Source: an uncultured Lachnospiraceae bacterium
GTDB taxonomy: Bacteria > Bacillota_A > Clostridia > Lachnospirales > Lachnospiraceae
NCBI GenBank assembly: GCA_910585355.1
Contig: CAJUDN010000036.1
Location: forward strand, 2,932 to 30,296
DNA: 27,365 nucleotides
Reading direction: 5' to 3'
A model generated the notes under the pieces. The model was not told the DNA's origin, did not search any database, and saw only the letters and a list, made by a program, of their open reading frames with translations. Shown one piece after another: positions 15,646 through 22,071 of the stretch (positions are counted from its first letter, which is position 1; each line of letters begins with the position of its first letter). The position numbers were made by a program, and so were the translations under genes.

Positions 15646-15864
15646 TCAGATAGGTCTGCATGTCGGCCCTTTATATTCCGTTTCGGCCGGTTCCCGGCCG
15701 GTGTCATGTTACTGGCGCCTGGCTACGTTAAGTGAATTTGGGCCGAATATACCGCAAAGTGGGGCGCGCAGATGACGGGAATGAATTTTCAGCGTGTATC
15801 GATGTTAAATGACCGTATGCCGTAACCGTTTAGGCAGCATTTGAACTGTTATGATAGAATAAAG
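15646..15864 (+). repeat. Dispersed intergenic element, copy B
   Basis: This begins AGATAGGTCTGC (15648) and ends with TTAAATGACCGTATG ... TAACCGTTT/GAACTGTTA (15823-15831 with 15843-15851) ... TGATAGAATAAAG, matching copy A at both ends. The middle differs and is longer, with a CGGCCGG/CCGGCCG dyad (15685-15700). The TGATAGAAT at its end looks like an extended -10, so it may serve as the pxpB promoter, though no -35 was found. Confidence 0.5.
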
Positions 15865-15885
15865 AAGGGAACAGGAGAAGGAGAC

Positions 15886-16623
15886 ATGTCTATGGGTGAA
15901 GTAAGGTATCTTATTTCCGGAGATTGTGCCGTTTGTGTAGAATTCGGAAATGAAATCAGTCCGGAAATCAACCGGAAAATCCGTGCATTTAAAATTGCGG
16001 TAGAAAAACAGGGGATAGAAGGCATTATAGAGACAGTTCCCACATACCGCTCTCTGCTTGTGGTATATAACCCGGAGGTGATTCGTTTTAAGGAACTGAC
16101 AGAGAGATTTGAAACAATCATGGGCGCCATAGATTCAATACAGATACCGCCGCCAACGGTCATTGAAATTCCTGTTTTGTACGGCAAAGAGATGGGACCG
16201 GATATTGAAACTGTGGCGGTTCACAATAGAAAAACTGTGGAAGAGGTTATTAAACTTCATACCTCCGGAGAGTATTTGATTTACATGTTGGGCTTTATTG
16301 CGGGTTTCCCGTATCTTGGCGGTATGAGTAAGGAGATTGCGACTCCAAGACTGAAGAGCCCCAGGGTGAAAATCGAGGGCGGTTCCGTAGGAATCGCCGG
16401 GGAGCAGACAGGCGTGTATCCGGTGGCATCGCCGGGAGGCTGGCAGTTGATTGGCCGCACTCCTTTAAAGCTTTATGATTCCAACCGCGAGAAGCCGGTG
16501 CTTCTGGAGGCCGGGCAGTACATGAAATTCCGTGCTGTGACCGAGGAGGAATACAGGCGGATAGAGAAGCAGGTGGCGGACAATACATATCGCTATGTGG
16601 TTTATGAAAAGGAGGCGGAATGA
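15886..16623 (+). CDS. pxpB: 5-oxoprolinase subunit PxpB (KipI family)
   Basis: The 245-residue protein belongs to the KipI/allophanate-hydrolase subunit 1 family. Visible motifs are YLISGDCAVCVEFGNEI at the start, VPTYRSLLVVYNP, IPVLYGKEMGPD, YLIYMLGFIAGFPYLGGM, PRVKIEGGSVGIAGEQTGVYP and SPGGWQLIGRTP. It forms the oxoprolinase with PxpA and PxpC. The ATG at 15886 has AGGAG eight bases upstream; the ATG six bases later (15892) has AAGGAG at the same distance and is nearly as good. The frame opens upstream to 15841, but that lies in the repeat element. Its TGA overlaps the pxpC start. Confidence 0.93.
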   Translation: MSMGEVRYLISGDCAVCVEFGNEISPEINRKIRAFKIAVEKQGIEGIIETVPTYRSLLVVYNPEVIRFKELTERFETIMGAIDSIQIPPPTVIEIPVLYGKEMGPDIETVAVHNRKTVEEVIKLHTSGEYLIYMLGFIAGFPYLGGMSKEIATPRLKSPRVKIEGGSVGIAGEQTGVYPVASPGGWQLIGRTPLKLYDSNREKPVLLEAGQYMKFRAVTEEEYRRIEKQVADNTYRYVVYEKEAE

Positions 16624-17720
16624 TGGGGATTAAGATCGTAAACGGAGGATTTTTGACCACCATTCAGGACATGGGACGGTTTGGCTATCAGGAAACCGGC
16701 ATGGCTGTGTCCGGCGTCATGGATACGCGCTCCGCGTCTCTTGCCAATATTTTAGTCGGCAATGATGTGAATGAGGCTGTCATTGAGGTTACCATGATGG
16801 GACCGATGGTGGAATTTACAGAGGATATTATGGCCGCTGTGACCGGGGGGGATCTGGGGGCAAGGCTTGACGGAAAGCCCATGCCCAGATATGAAGCTGT
16901 TCTTGTGAAGGCGGGACAGGTTTTGAGCTTTGCGGGAATGTTTTCCGGAAGCCGCGCCTATGTGGCTTTTGCAGGCGGATTAAACGTTCCGGCAGTTATG
17001 GGAAGCAAATCCACAAATATGAAATCCAAGGTGGGAGGTCTGGAAGGGAGAAAGTTAGGAGCCGGGGATGAGATTGGTTTTTCAGCGCCCAAAACATGGC
17101 TCCCCAATAGGAAGGATAGAAAACTGGAGCCGGAGGACTTTTCCGCCCGGGAGATTACCCTTCGTGTGCTCATGGGACCTCAGGATGACGCTTTCACGGA
17201 GAAAGGCATTGCCACATTCCTTGGCAGCACGTATACGGTCTCCAATGAATATGACCGTATGGGCTGTAGAATGCAGGGAGAAGTGATAGAACATAAAGAC
17301 GGCGGTGATATTATTACGGATGGAATCAGCTTCGGCGCGGTTCAGGTGCCGTCCCATGGGAACCCGATTGTTATGATGGCGGACCATCAGACCACGGGCG
17401 GATATACAAAGATTGCCAATGTAATTTCTGTGGATCTCCCGAAGCTGGCCCAGTGTATGCCAGGGTTTAAGGTCCATTTCGCGAAAGTGGACATCGAGGA
17501 GGCCCAGGACCTTTTCTGCCGGGAGAAAGCAAAATTCCGGGCCTTGAAAGCTTCTCTGGAGTCCCAGCCGGCTCCCGCATCCGAGTTACAGGCAGTGGCT
17601 CTCGCCGCTGCTGTAAATGAGGATAAGACCGGCTGGGCCGACCAGGGAACCTACCGTGTGGTGGTGAACGGAGATGAATTCCTTGTGGATTTGAAAAAAG
17701 AAACGGTTCCGTTCCGCTGA
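16620..17720 (+). CDS. pxpC: 5-oxoprolinase subunit PxpC (KipA family), with extra C-terminal tail
   Basis: The 366-residue protein belongs to the KipA/allophanate-hydrolase subunit 2 family, often labelled biotin-dependent carboxyltransferase. Motifs seen are GGFLTTIQDMGRFGYQ, AVSGVMDTRSASLAN, AAVTGGDLGA, SRAYVAFAGGLNVP, MGSKSTNMKSKVGG, VSNEYDRMGCRMQG and the late DGISFGAVQVPSHGNPIVMMADHQTTGGY. It overlaps pxpB by ATGA; the second ATG (16623) has the better spacing from GGAGG. The last 40 residues (about 325-366) exceed the usual length, and YRVVVNGDEFLVDLKKE resembles the first strands of a biotin carboxyl carrier domain, but no biotin-lysine motif follows. No biotin carboxylase gene is nearby, which supports oxoprolinase. 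Confidence 0.93.
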   Translation: MMGIKIVNGGFLTTIQDMGRFGYQETGMAVSGVMDTRSASLANILVGNDVNEAVIEVTMMGPMVEFTEDIMAAVTGGDLGARLDGKPMPRYEAVLVKAGQVLSFAGMFSGSRAYVAFAGGLNVPAVMGSKSTNMKSKVGGLEGRKLGAGDEIGFSAPKTWLPNRKDRKLEPEDFSAREITLRVLMGPQDDAFTEKGIATFLGSTYTVSNEYDRMGCRMQGEVIEHKDGGDIITDGISFGAVQVPSHGNPIVMMADHQTTGGYTKIANVISVDLPKLAQCMPGFKVHFAKVDIEEAQDLFCREKAKFRALKASLESQPAPASELQAVALAAAVNEDKTGWADQGTYRVVVNGDEFLVDLKKETVPFR

Positions 17721-17862
17721 TGGCCAAAAGGAAGGCGTATGAAAAAATCGGACTGATGTCATGGCTGTTTTCATTGCGTTTCCGGTTTGGCGGGAGCGTG
17801 CCATATAGAGCTAAAAATCTTGTATCTACGGGAAAAAATGCATATTTTTGGAGAAAAAACAG

Positions 17863-17891
17863 TTGACACACCCGACATAGTATAATATAAT
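17863..17891 (+). promoter_or_regulatory. Consensus sigma-A promoter for rplM-rpsI
   Basis: Perfect TTGACA (17863-17868) and TATAAT (17886-17891) are 17 bp apart. Transcription would start near 17898, giving a leader of about 100 nt before rplM. This is the strongest promoter in the window, as expected for ribosomal proteins. Confidence 0.9.
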
Positions 17892-17897
17892 GTATAA

Positions 17898-17990
17898 CTG
17901 TGACATCGGTAAAAAATACTGTCGCCAAAGCCCCGGAAGCAGTATTTTTCGATATAGGAACAATGATTAGTTAAGTACAAACAGGAGGTC
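17898..17990 (+). ncRNA. Probable ribosomal protein L13 leader (autoregulatory 5' UTR)
   Basis: The leader folds into a long hairpin: AAAAATACTG (17912-17921) pairs perfectly with CAGTATTTTT (17940-17949), extended by ATCG (17905-17908) with CGAT (17950-17953) past a 3-nt bulge. The 18-nt apical loop is purine- and C-rich. Firmicutes rplM operons are known to carry an L13-binding leader that represses translation. The position fits, but I cannot score it against the family model here. Confidence 0.6.
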
Positions 17991-17995
17991 AACCC

Positions 17996-18430
17996 ATGAA
18001 GAGCTTTATGGCTAGTCCGGCAACAATTGAAAGAAAATGGTATGTAGTTGACGCTACGGGATATACATTGGGTCGTTTAGCATCTGAAGTAGCTAAGGTT
18101 TTAAGAGGAAAGAATAAACCGATCTATACTCCTCATATGGATTGCGGTGACTATGTTATTGTGGTAAACGCTTCCAAAGTAAAGGTAACAGGTAAGAAGT
18201 TAGATCAGAAGATTTATTACAGCCACTCCGATTATGTAGGCGGAATGAGAGAGACCACATTAAGAGAGATGATGGAGAAAAAGCCGGAGAAGGTAGTGGA
18301 GTTAGCAGTTAAGGGTATGCTTCCCAAGGGACCGTTAGGTAGAAGCATGATTAAAAAGCTTCATGTATATGCAGGCGCTGACCATGAGCAGGCAGCTCAG
18401 AAGCCGGAAGCTTTAGAAATCAAATTTTAA
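17996..18430 (+). CDS. rplM: 50S ribosomal protein L13
   Basis: The 144-residue protein is canonical L13 of the large subunit. Motifs are ERKWYVVDATGYTLGRLASEVAKVLRGKNKP, DYVIVVNASKVKVTGKK, YYSHSDYVGGMRETTLREMM and AVKGMLPKGPLGRSMIKKLHVYAG. The length is normal. AGGAGGT lies eight bases before the ATG. It is co-transcribed with rpsI, which follows after 26 bp. Confidence 0.98.
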   Translation: MKSFMASPATIERKWYVVDATGYTLGRLASEVAKVLRGKNKPIYTPHMDCGDYVIVVNASKVKVTGKKLDQKIYYSHSDYVGGMRETTLREMMEKKPEKVVELAVKGMLPKGPLGRSMIKKLHVYAGADHEQAAQKPEALEIKF

Positions 18431-18456
18431 TCGAGGTCTGAAAGGAGGAAATCATA

Positions 18457-18849
18457 ATGGCTAACGTAAAATTCTATGGAACTGGAAGAAGAAAGAAATC
18501 CATCGCTAGAGTGTATCTTATCCCGGGTACAGGAAATATCACCATCAATAAGAGAACTATTGACGAGTATCTTGGGCTTGAAACCTTAAAGCTTATCGTT
18601 CGTCAGCCTCTCGTTGCTACTGAGACAGCAGACAAGTTTGACGTTATTGTAAACGTACGCGGCGGCGGATTCTCCGGTCAGGCCGGAGCAATCAGACATG
18701 GTATCGCCAGAGCCCTGCTTCATGCAGATGCTGAATATCGTCCGATATTGAAGAAAGCGGGATTTTTAACAAGAGATCCGCGTATGAAAGAAAGAAAGAA
18801 GTACGGCCTCAAGGCGGCTCGTCGCGCTCCGCAGTTCAGCAAGAGATAA
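18457..18849 (+). CDS. rpsI: 30S ribosomal protein S9
   Basis: The 130-residue protein is canonical S9. Motifs are FYGTGRRKKSIARVYLIPGTGNITIN, VNVRGGGFSGQAGAIRHGIARALL, FLTRDPRMKERKKYGLKAARRAPQFSKR; the basic C-terminal tail reaches the ribosomal P site. AAGGAGG precedes the start. The gene is intact even though a phage-like element appears to begin shortly downstream. If integration used its 3' end, the coding sequence was preserved. Confidence 0.98.
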   Translation: MANVKFYGTGRRKKSIARVYLIPGTGNITINKRTIDEYLGLETLKLIVRQPLVATETADKFDVIVNVRGGGFSGQAGAIRHGIARALLHADAEYRPILKKAGFLTRDPRMKERKKYGLKAARRAPQFSKR

Positions 18850-18875
18850 TTTTACTACAATTTCAAAAAGCCTTA

Positions 18876-18914
18876 AAAACTCTCGGAAGTCCAGTATTTC
18901 CGGGGGTTTTCTTT
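18876..18914 (+). terminator. Rho-independent terminator of rplM-rpsI
   Basis: A 13-bp stem (AAAACTCTCGGAA at 18876-18888 with TTCCGGGGGTTTT at 18898-18910, two G-T pairs) ends in a T-rich stretch (TTTTCTTTATTTT). Confidence 0.9.
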
Positions 18915-19013
18915 ATTTTCTAAGTGTTCAATAATTTTTATAAAATGCCCTAAATTTTACCATATAGCACCACTACAACACCAGTACAGCATCATTTATA
19001 TATAGTTTCTGTG

Positions 19014-19042
19014 TTGTGTCTTGCGTAAGACTTTTGTATAAT
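19014..19042 (+). promoter_or_regulatory. Promoter with internal dyad before the RHH gene
   Basis: TTGTGT (19014-19019) and a consensus TATAAT (19037-19042) are 17 bp apart. In the spacer lies GTCTT-GCGT-AAGAC (19018-19031), a perfect 5-bp dyad well placed for a repressor. The downstream gene encodes a likely ribbon-helix-helix protein, which could bind here to control itself. Confidence 0.5.
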
Positions 19043-19071
19043 GCGGTTATCAGAAAAAAGGCGGTGTTTTC

Positions 19072-19479
19072 ATGGATAGAACAGCGTATAAGAACCGGCA
19101 TATTAAAGAGCATTACGACAGGATAAACCTTGTCATACCAAAAGGTGAAAAGGACAGGATAAAGAAAATATGTTCTGAAATAGGGGCAAGCGTCAATGAA
19201 TATCTCTATATGCTTGTCTGTAATGACCTTGCGGACGGTACAAGCAGGATGGCAGAAAAGAAGCAGGGTTTTAATGCGGAACAGGAGCGTATGCTTGAAA
19301 AGTGGCAAGTGCCAAGAAAATATTATGAAATGATAGAGGATTTGTCCTATACCAAAGACGAGGGCTATTTTATCTATCTGAAAAAGGGCTATGTAAATGA
19401 TGTGACAGGCAGCAGGAATATACATTGCATGAAAACATCAGAGGTAAGACGGATTATCGGGAAAACGCATAAGCGGTAA
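19072..19479 (+). CDS. Putative ribbon-helix-helix (Arc-type) protein of mobile elements
   Basis: The 135-residue basic protein has an N-terminal segment (about 15-52: DRINLVIPKGEKDRIKKICSEIGASVNEYLYMLV) with the strand-helix-helix pattern of Arc/MetJ-type DNA-binding proteins. A linker rich in Lys/Glu follows. The C-terminal half (about 85-135) starts KYYEMIEDLSYTKDEGYFIYLKKGY and is not recognised. A purine-rich AAGGCGG stretch lies ahead of the ATG. It is the first gene after rpsI, with its own promoter and a dyad in the promoter spacer. Likely a regulator carried by the integrated element; the target is unknown. Confidence 0.6.
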   Translation: MDRTAYKNRHIKEHYDRINLVIPKGEKDRIKKICSEIGASVNEYLYMLVCNDLADGTSRMAEKKQGFNAEQERMLEKWQVPRKYYEMIEDLSYTKDEGYFIYLKKGYVNDVTGSRNIHCMKTSEVRRIIGKTHKR

Positions 19480-19493
19480 CAGACAGAAAGTAT

Positions 19494-19522
19494 TTGCAAT
19501 TTGACCTATGAAAGTTTATAAT
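19494..19522 (+). promoter_or_regulatory. Sigma-A promoter for the 88-residue gene
   Basis: TTGCAA (19494-19499) and TATAAT (19517-19522) are 17 bp apart, leaving a leader of about 110 nt before the ATG at 19638. No clear hairpin was recognised in the leader. Confidence 0.6.
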
Positions 19523-19637
19523 ATCGGTACAAGGCACAAGCAGGAGAGAATAAAACAGAACACTACAGTATATTTTATTGCATTACATTACTATCCTACT
19601 GAAACTGTAAATTTTCAGATTAACGGAGGTATGTAAT

Positions 19638-19904
19638 ATGGCAGGGTATTCTTTAAGGACAATCAGAAATAAAGCCTATGAAGCAGGTTACAAAGTAAGT
19701 AAAGGTTTTCAGCACTATTTGTATAATGGTGCAGTTGTAAGAGATTGCAACGGTGCGGCATATACAGGATATATTGTTGAAGATTTGAGTACAGGTTTTC
19801 TTGTTTGGGGATGTTATGATGCGAATTATGACCATCTCTGGACATTAGAGGATGTTGAGGAATTTATCAAAGGCGAGTATGAAAAAGCCAAGATAGCATA
19901 TTAA
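19638..19904 (+). CDS. Small hypothetical protein (88 aa)
   Basis: Not recognised. It is a soluble, Tyr-rich protein. The start MAGYSLRTIRNKAYEAGYKVSKGF is helical and basic. The middle (about 28-62) is predicted beta-rich (HYLYNGAVVRDCNGAAYTGYIVED, GFLVWGCYDAN). The acidic C-terminal helix is WTLEDVEEFIKGEYEKAK. GGAGG lies eight bases before the ATG. It has its own good promoter and a terminator downstream, so it is a single-gene unit between rpsI and the leftward int operon. That isolated position is typical of cargo genes near the att end of islands. Confidence 0.6.
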   Translation: MAGYSLRTIRNKAYEAGYKVSKGFQHYLYNGAVVRDCNGAAYTGYIVEDLSTGFLVWGCYDANYDHLWTLEDVEEFIKGEYEKAKIAY

Positions 19905-19943
19905 CATCAAGATTGTTTAATTCCTGCATAAGTGCATTTACAA

Positions 19944-19980
19944 AGACCGTTACCCCAAGTAGGAGGGTAGCGGTTTTTTC
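19944..19980 (+). terminator. Rho-independent terminator after the 88-residue gene
   Basis: ACCGTTACCC (19946-19955) pairs with GGGTAGCGGT (19965-19974), one G-T pair, followed by TTTTTT (19974-19979). Confidence 0.9.
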
Positions 19981-19992
19981 TTGGAATGAATA

Positions 19993-20021
19993 AAGGGCAT
20001 CTGCATTTTACAGACACCCTT
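19993..20021 (-). terminator. Hairpin downstream of the leftward operon
   Basis: AAGGG and TCTG pair with CAGA and CCCTT around a small symmetric internal loop. On the - strand it is followed by a short T-rich stretch. It lies 26 bp past the last leftward stop and may end the int operon, although the T run is poor. Confidence 0.4.
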
Positions 20022-20046
20022 GGTACGGTTTTATGTAACGGTTATT

Positions 20047-20361
20047 CTATTCAACTAATTCTCCGCTTATGCCCTTTTCTTTGATTTCATTGGCCATAAG
20101 CAAATAATTTCTTTCTGCCACTACTTTCATAAAGCCGGATTTACTAAGATAATAAATCATAGGTCTTTCGTGGCAATCGCCCCATGCATTACAATCATTG
20201 CCATCCTTTAATCTTGTTCTTGCATATTCCTTTATCCAATCCCCAAACATTTCCGCTACTCGGTAACATGGTATTACGTTTCCACGGTCAAAATATACCG
20301 ATTCAATATTAAAAATTTCCTCGGCGGCTTCCTTGCTCAAAAGTCCTTTGTGTACTATCAT
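20047..20361 (-). CDS. Hypothetical phage-element protein (104 aa)
   Basis: Not recognised. The protein is mixed alpha/beta with several conserved-looking aromatic and Cys residues (DGNDCNAWGDCHERPMIYYLSKSGF). The start MIVHKGLLSKEAAEEIF and the end NEIKEKGISGELVE are helical. It overlaps the preceding gene (20358-20876) by ATGA, so the two are translationally coupled and probably act together. It is the last gene of the leftward unit that may include repressor and integrase. Confidence 0.6.
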   Translation of the reverse strand: MIVHKGLLSKEAAEEIFNIESVYFDRGNVIPCYRVAEMFGDWIKEYARTRLKDGNDCNAWGDCHERPMIYYLSKSGFMKVVAERNYLLMANEIKEKGISGELVE

Positions 20362-20876
20362 GCAGATTCACCGCCTTTCTGCTGTTCGTACTGCTTCAAG
20401 GCTTCATCTACTACCCTTTTTCTTTCCTCACGCTCTGCCTTTTCCCTTGCTTCTTTTTCCTTGCTCTTTGCCCGGATTTCAAGAGCTGGCGTTGCTATTC
20501 TTTTAGGATAAAACGCTTCAAGCATACCTTCTTCAAAGGAATAAACCATAATGTAATAGAAATACTCTGCATGATACCCAAAAGGCAGATAATAGACTAA
20601 CTCCAAAAGGCGGCGGTGCATATCGCTATACATACGCTTATCGATCTTCACTTTCAGTTCGGCTTCTGCCTGCTTATATCCTGCCATAAAGCCATAATTG
20701 AAAAGGTCATAAATCAAATCAATAATGCTTTCTCTGTCTGCCAGCCTGAAAAGTTCTTTGTAATTTCCAATCTGTGCGGAATTAAAATCAAAATCATCAT
20801 GCCGGGGATGCTTTGCTTCCCATTTGATAAAGGCTTCCTTTGCTTCGGCGGCGGTCATGTTCTTAATTTTCTTCAT
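20358..20876 (-). CDS. Hypothetical phage-element protein (172 aa) with C-terminal coiled coil
   Basis: Not recognised. The start at 20876 (MKKIKNMTAAEAKEAF) has GGAAG eight bases upstream; the open frame begins 16 codons earlier but without support. Residues 1-115 are mainly helical with aromatic clusters (YDLFNYGFMAGYKQAEAEL, YYLPFGYHAEYFYYIMVYSFEEG). Residues about 125-165 are a highly charged coiled coil (RAKSKEKEAREKAEREERKR). It is transcribed leftward from its own likely promoter at 20920-20948 and coupled to the 104-residue gene. No enzyme motif was seen. Confidence 0.6.
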   Translation of the reverse strand: MKKIKNMTAAEAKEAFIKWEAKHPRHDDFDFNSAQIGNYKELFRLADRESIIDLIYDLFNYGFMAGYKQAEAELKVKIDKRMYSDMHRRLLELVYYLPFGYHAEYFYYIMVYSFEEGMLEAFYPKRIATPALEIRAKSKEKEAREKAEREERKRVVDEALKQYEQQKGGESA

Positions 20877-20919
20877 TGTAAAATCTTCCTTTCTTTTGGT
20901 TGGGAAGTATGCTACAATG

Positions 20920-20948
20920 AACATACTCCCTTTAATTTGCTTTGTCGA
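20920..20948 (-). promoter_or_regulatory. Leftward promoter of the 172/104-residue gene pair, with operator dyad
   Basis: On the - strand TCGACA (20948-20943) and TATGTT (20925-20920) are 17 bp apart. The -10 lies within a dyad, GGG-AGTATG ... CATACT-CCC (about 20902-20930, one extra base in one arm). The opposite strand has an extended -10 (TGCTACAAT, 20910-20918) in the same dyad, so one repressor could shut both directions. Confidence 0.45.
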
Positions 20949-21003
20949 GTGATTATTGTGGGGTAGCGGCTCTATGGTATTTGCGGTACTGTAGAGCCTT
21001 TTT
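20925..21003 (+). ncRNA. Candidate small RNA with strong terminator
   Basis: A + strand extended -10 element (TATGCTACAAT ending at 20918) is followed about 80 nt later by a strong terminator: a 12-bp stem (20968-20979 with 20987-20998), a 7-nt loop and TTTTT (20999-21003). No + strand gene ends here. The transcript would be antisense to the leader of the leftward gene pair and lie between it and the integrase. There is no good -35, so expression may need an activator. Confidence 0.35.
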
Positions 21004-21036
21004 AATTGCTACAATCAATCTGCATCAGCTCCTTTC

Positions 21037-22071
21037 CTAGATTTTATTTATGGCTTCTATCAGCAAATCTATTTCAAGATGCGTGTAGACGGTTTCTGTA
21101 ACGGTCTTTCCTGCATGACCTACTATTTTCCTAATGATTTTATCATCAACCTCATTTTCCGTTAAAAGAGAAATACAGGTGTGCCGGGTATCATGGGGTT
21201 TATGTTCAAAATTCAGTAAATCCATTGTAGGCTGCCAATAACTATCACGAAAATTTCTGTCTTTAAATTGACCTCCTTGTCTGTTGGTAAAAGCATATTC
21301 AGTATTTTTAGATAGCCAATGCTCAAAGAATGGAGCAATCTTTTCAGCAATCGGCACAGTTCTGATACCTGCATCCGTTTTTGACTTTGTTACTTCAAAG
21401 TACCTGTCTGATAAATGGACATCTTCTGTTTTTAAATTCCATAATTCCCCTACACGCAATCCAGTGTAGATAAGTACAAGCGGAATTTGTATATATTCAT
21501 CATGGTTTACGACATTCCATAGCTTTTCTATTTCTTCCTTGCTAAAAGTGGTATGTTCGTTTTTGTTTGGATTGCGGTCTTTGTATTTTCCAATATCAAC
21601 AAACTCTGAATAATCTTTAGAGCAGACATCATTTTTCATTGCATAGCCGTACATAACATTAAACAGGACTTTTAATTTACGAAGTGTGGGGTAATTCTTG
21701 CCACAATCATCAACTATGCCTTGCAAATGGGAAAGTCTTATATCAGCAAATACCATATGTTGTATATCGGTACAGAGTTTATAGGCGGCATTATACCCAT
21801 GTATATTACTTTGTGAGATATTGGGAAAATGTTCTGTACTCCACTTCTCATATATTTCTGCAAATGTTATCTTGCTTGCATCAATGTTATAGGGATTTTG
21901 TATGTAGTTGGCAAGTGCTATTTGTGCATCTGCCCTTGTTTCAAAATATCCTATATTTTTTCTAATCTGCTTTACTCTTCCTTTTTCAGTGTCATATTTC
22001 CAACCGACAGTGACCGTTACTCTAAAAGGTTTCCGTAAGTTACCTTTAACGTGTTGATAGAGCCTGTGCCA
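21037..22071 (-). CDS. int: Tyrosine site-specific integrase, body (frameshifted from its N-terminus)
   Basis: This tyrosine recombinase mediates integration and excision. The frame is open from 22071 but has no ATG, GTG or TTG until 21756, which already lies inside the protein. Translating upstream of that Met gives a normal integrase N-terminus: RKPFRVTVTVGWKYD, then the AP2-like and SAM-like arm/core-binding domains (TFAEIYEKWSTEHFPN). The catalytic residues are intact: R in TGLRVGEL, HDTRHT, GHAGKT and the Tyr in TVYTHLE near the C-terminus. The missing start is supplied by the overlapping zinc-ribbon frame (22017-22232), one base out of phase. The gene is therefore either freshly inactivated or affected by a sequencing error. 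Confidence 0.85.
   Translation of the reverse strand, partial: WHRLYQHVKGNLRKPFRVTVTVGWKYDTEKGRVKQIRKNIGYFETRADAQIALANYIQNPYNIDASKITFAEIYEKWSTEHFPNISQSNIHGYNAAYKLCTDIQHMVFADIRLSHLQGIVDDCGKNYPTLRKLKVLFNVMYGYAMKNDVCSKDYSEFVDIGKYKDRNPNKNEHTTFSKEEIEKLWNVVNHDEYIQIPLVLIYTGLRVGELWNLKTEDVHLSDRYFEVTKSKTDAGIRTVPIAEKIAPFFEHWLSKNTEYAFTNRQGGQFKDRNFRDSYWQPTMDLLNFEHKPHDTRHTCISLLTENEVDDKIIRKIVGHAGKTVTETVYTHLEIDLLIEAINKI

Noticed and set aside
22040..22060. Programmed -1 frameshifting to join the zinc ribbon and the integrase
   Set aside because: The heptamer at the junction (GTTAAAG) is not of the X-XXY-YYZ type, and no obvious pseudoknot or upstream Shine-Dalgarno stimulator was seen; a one-base indel is simpler.
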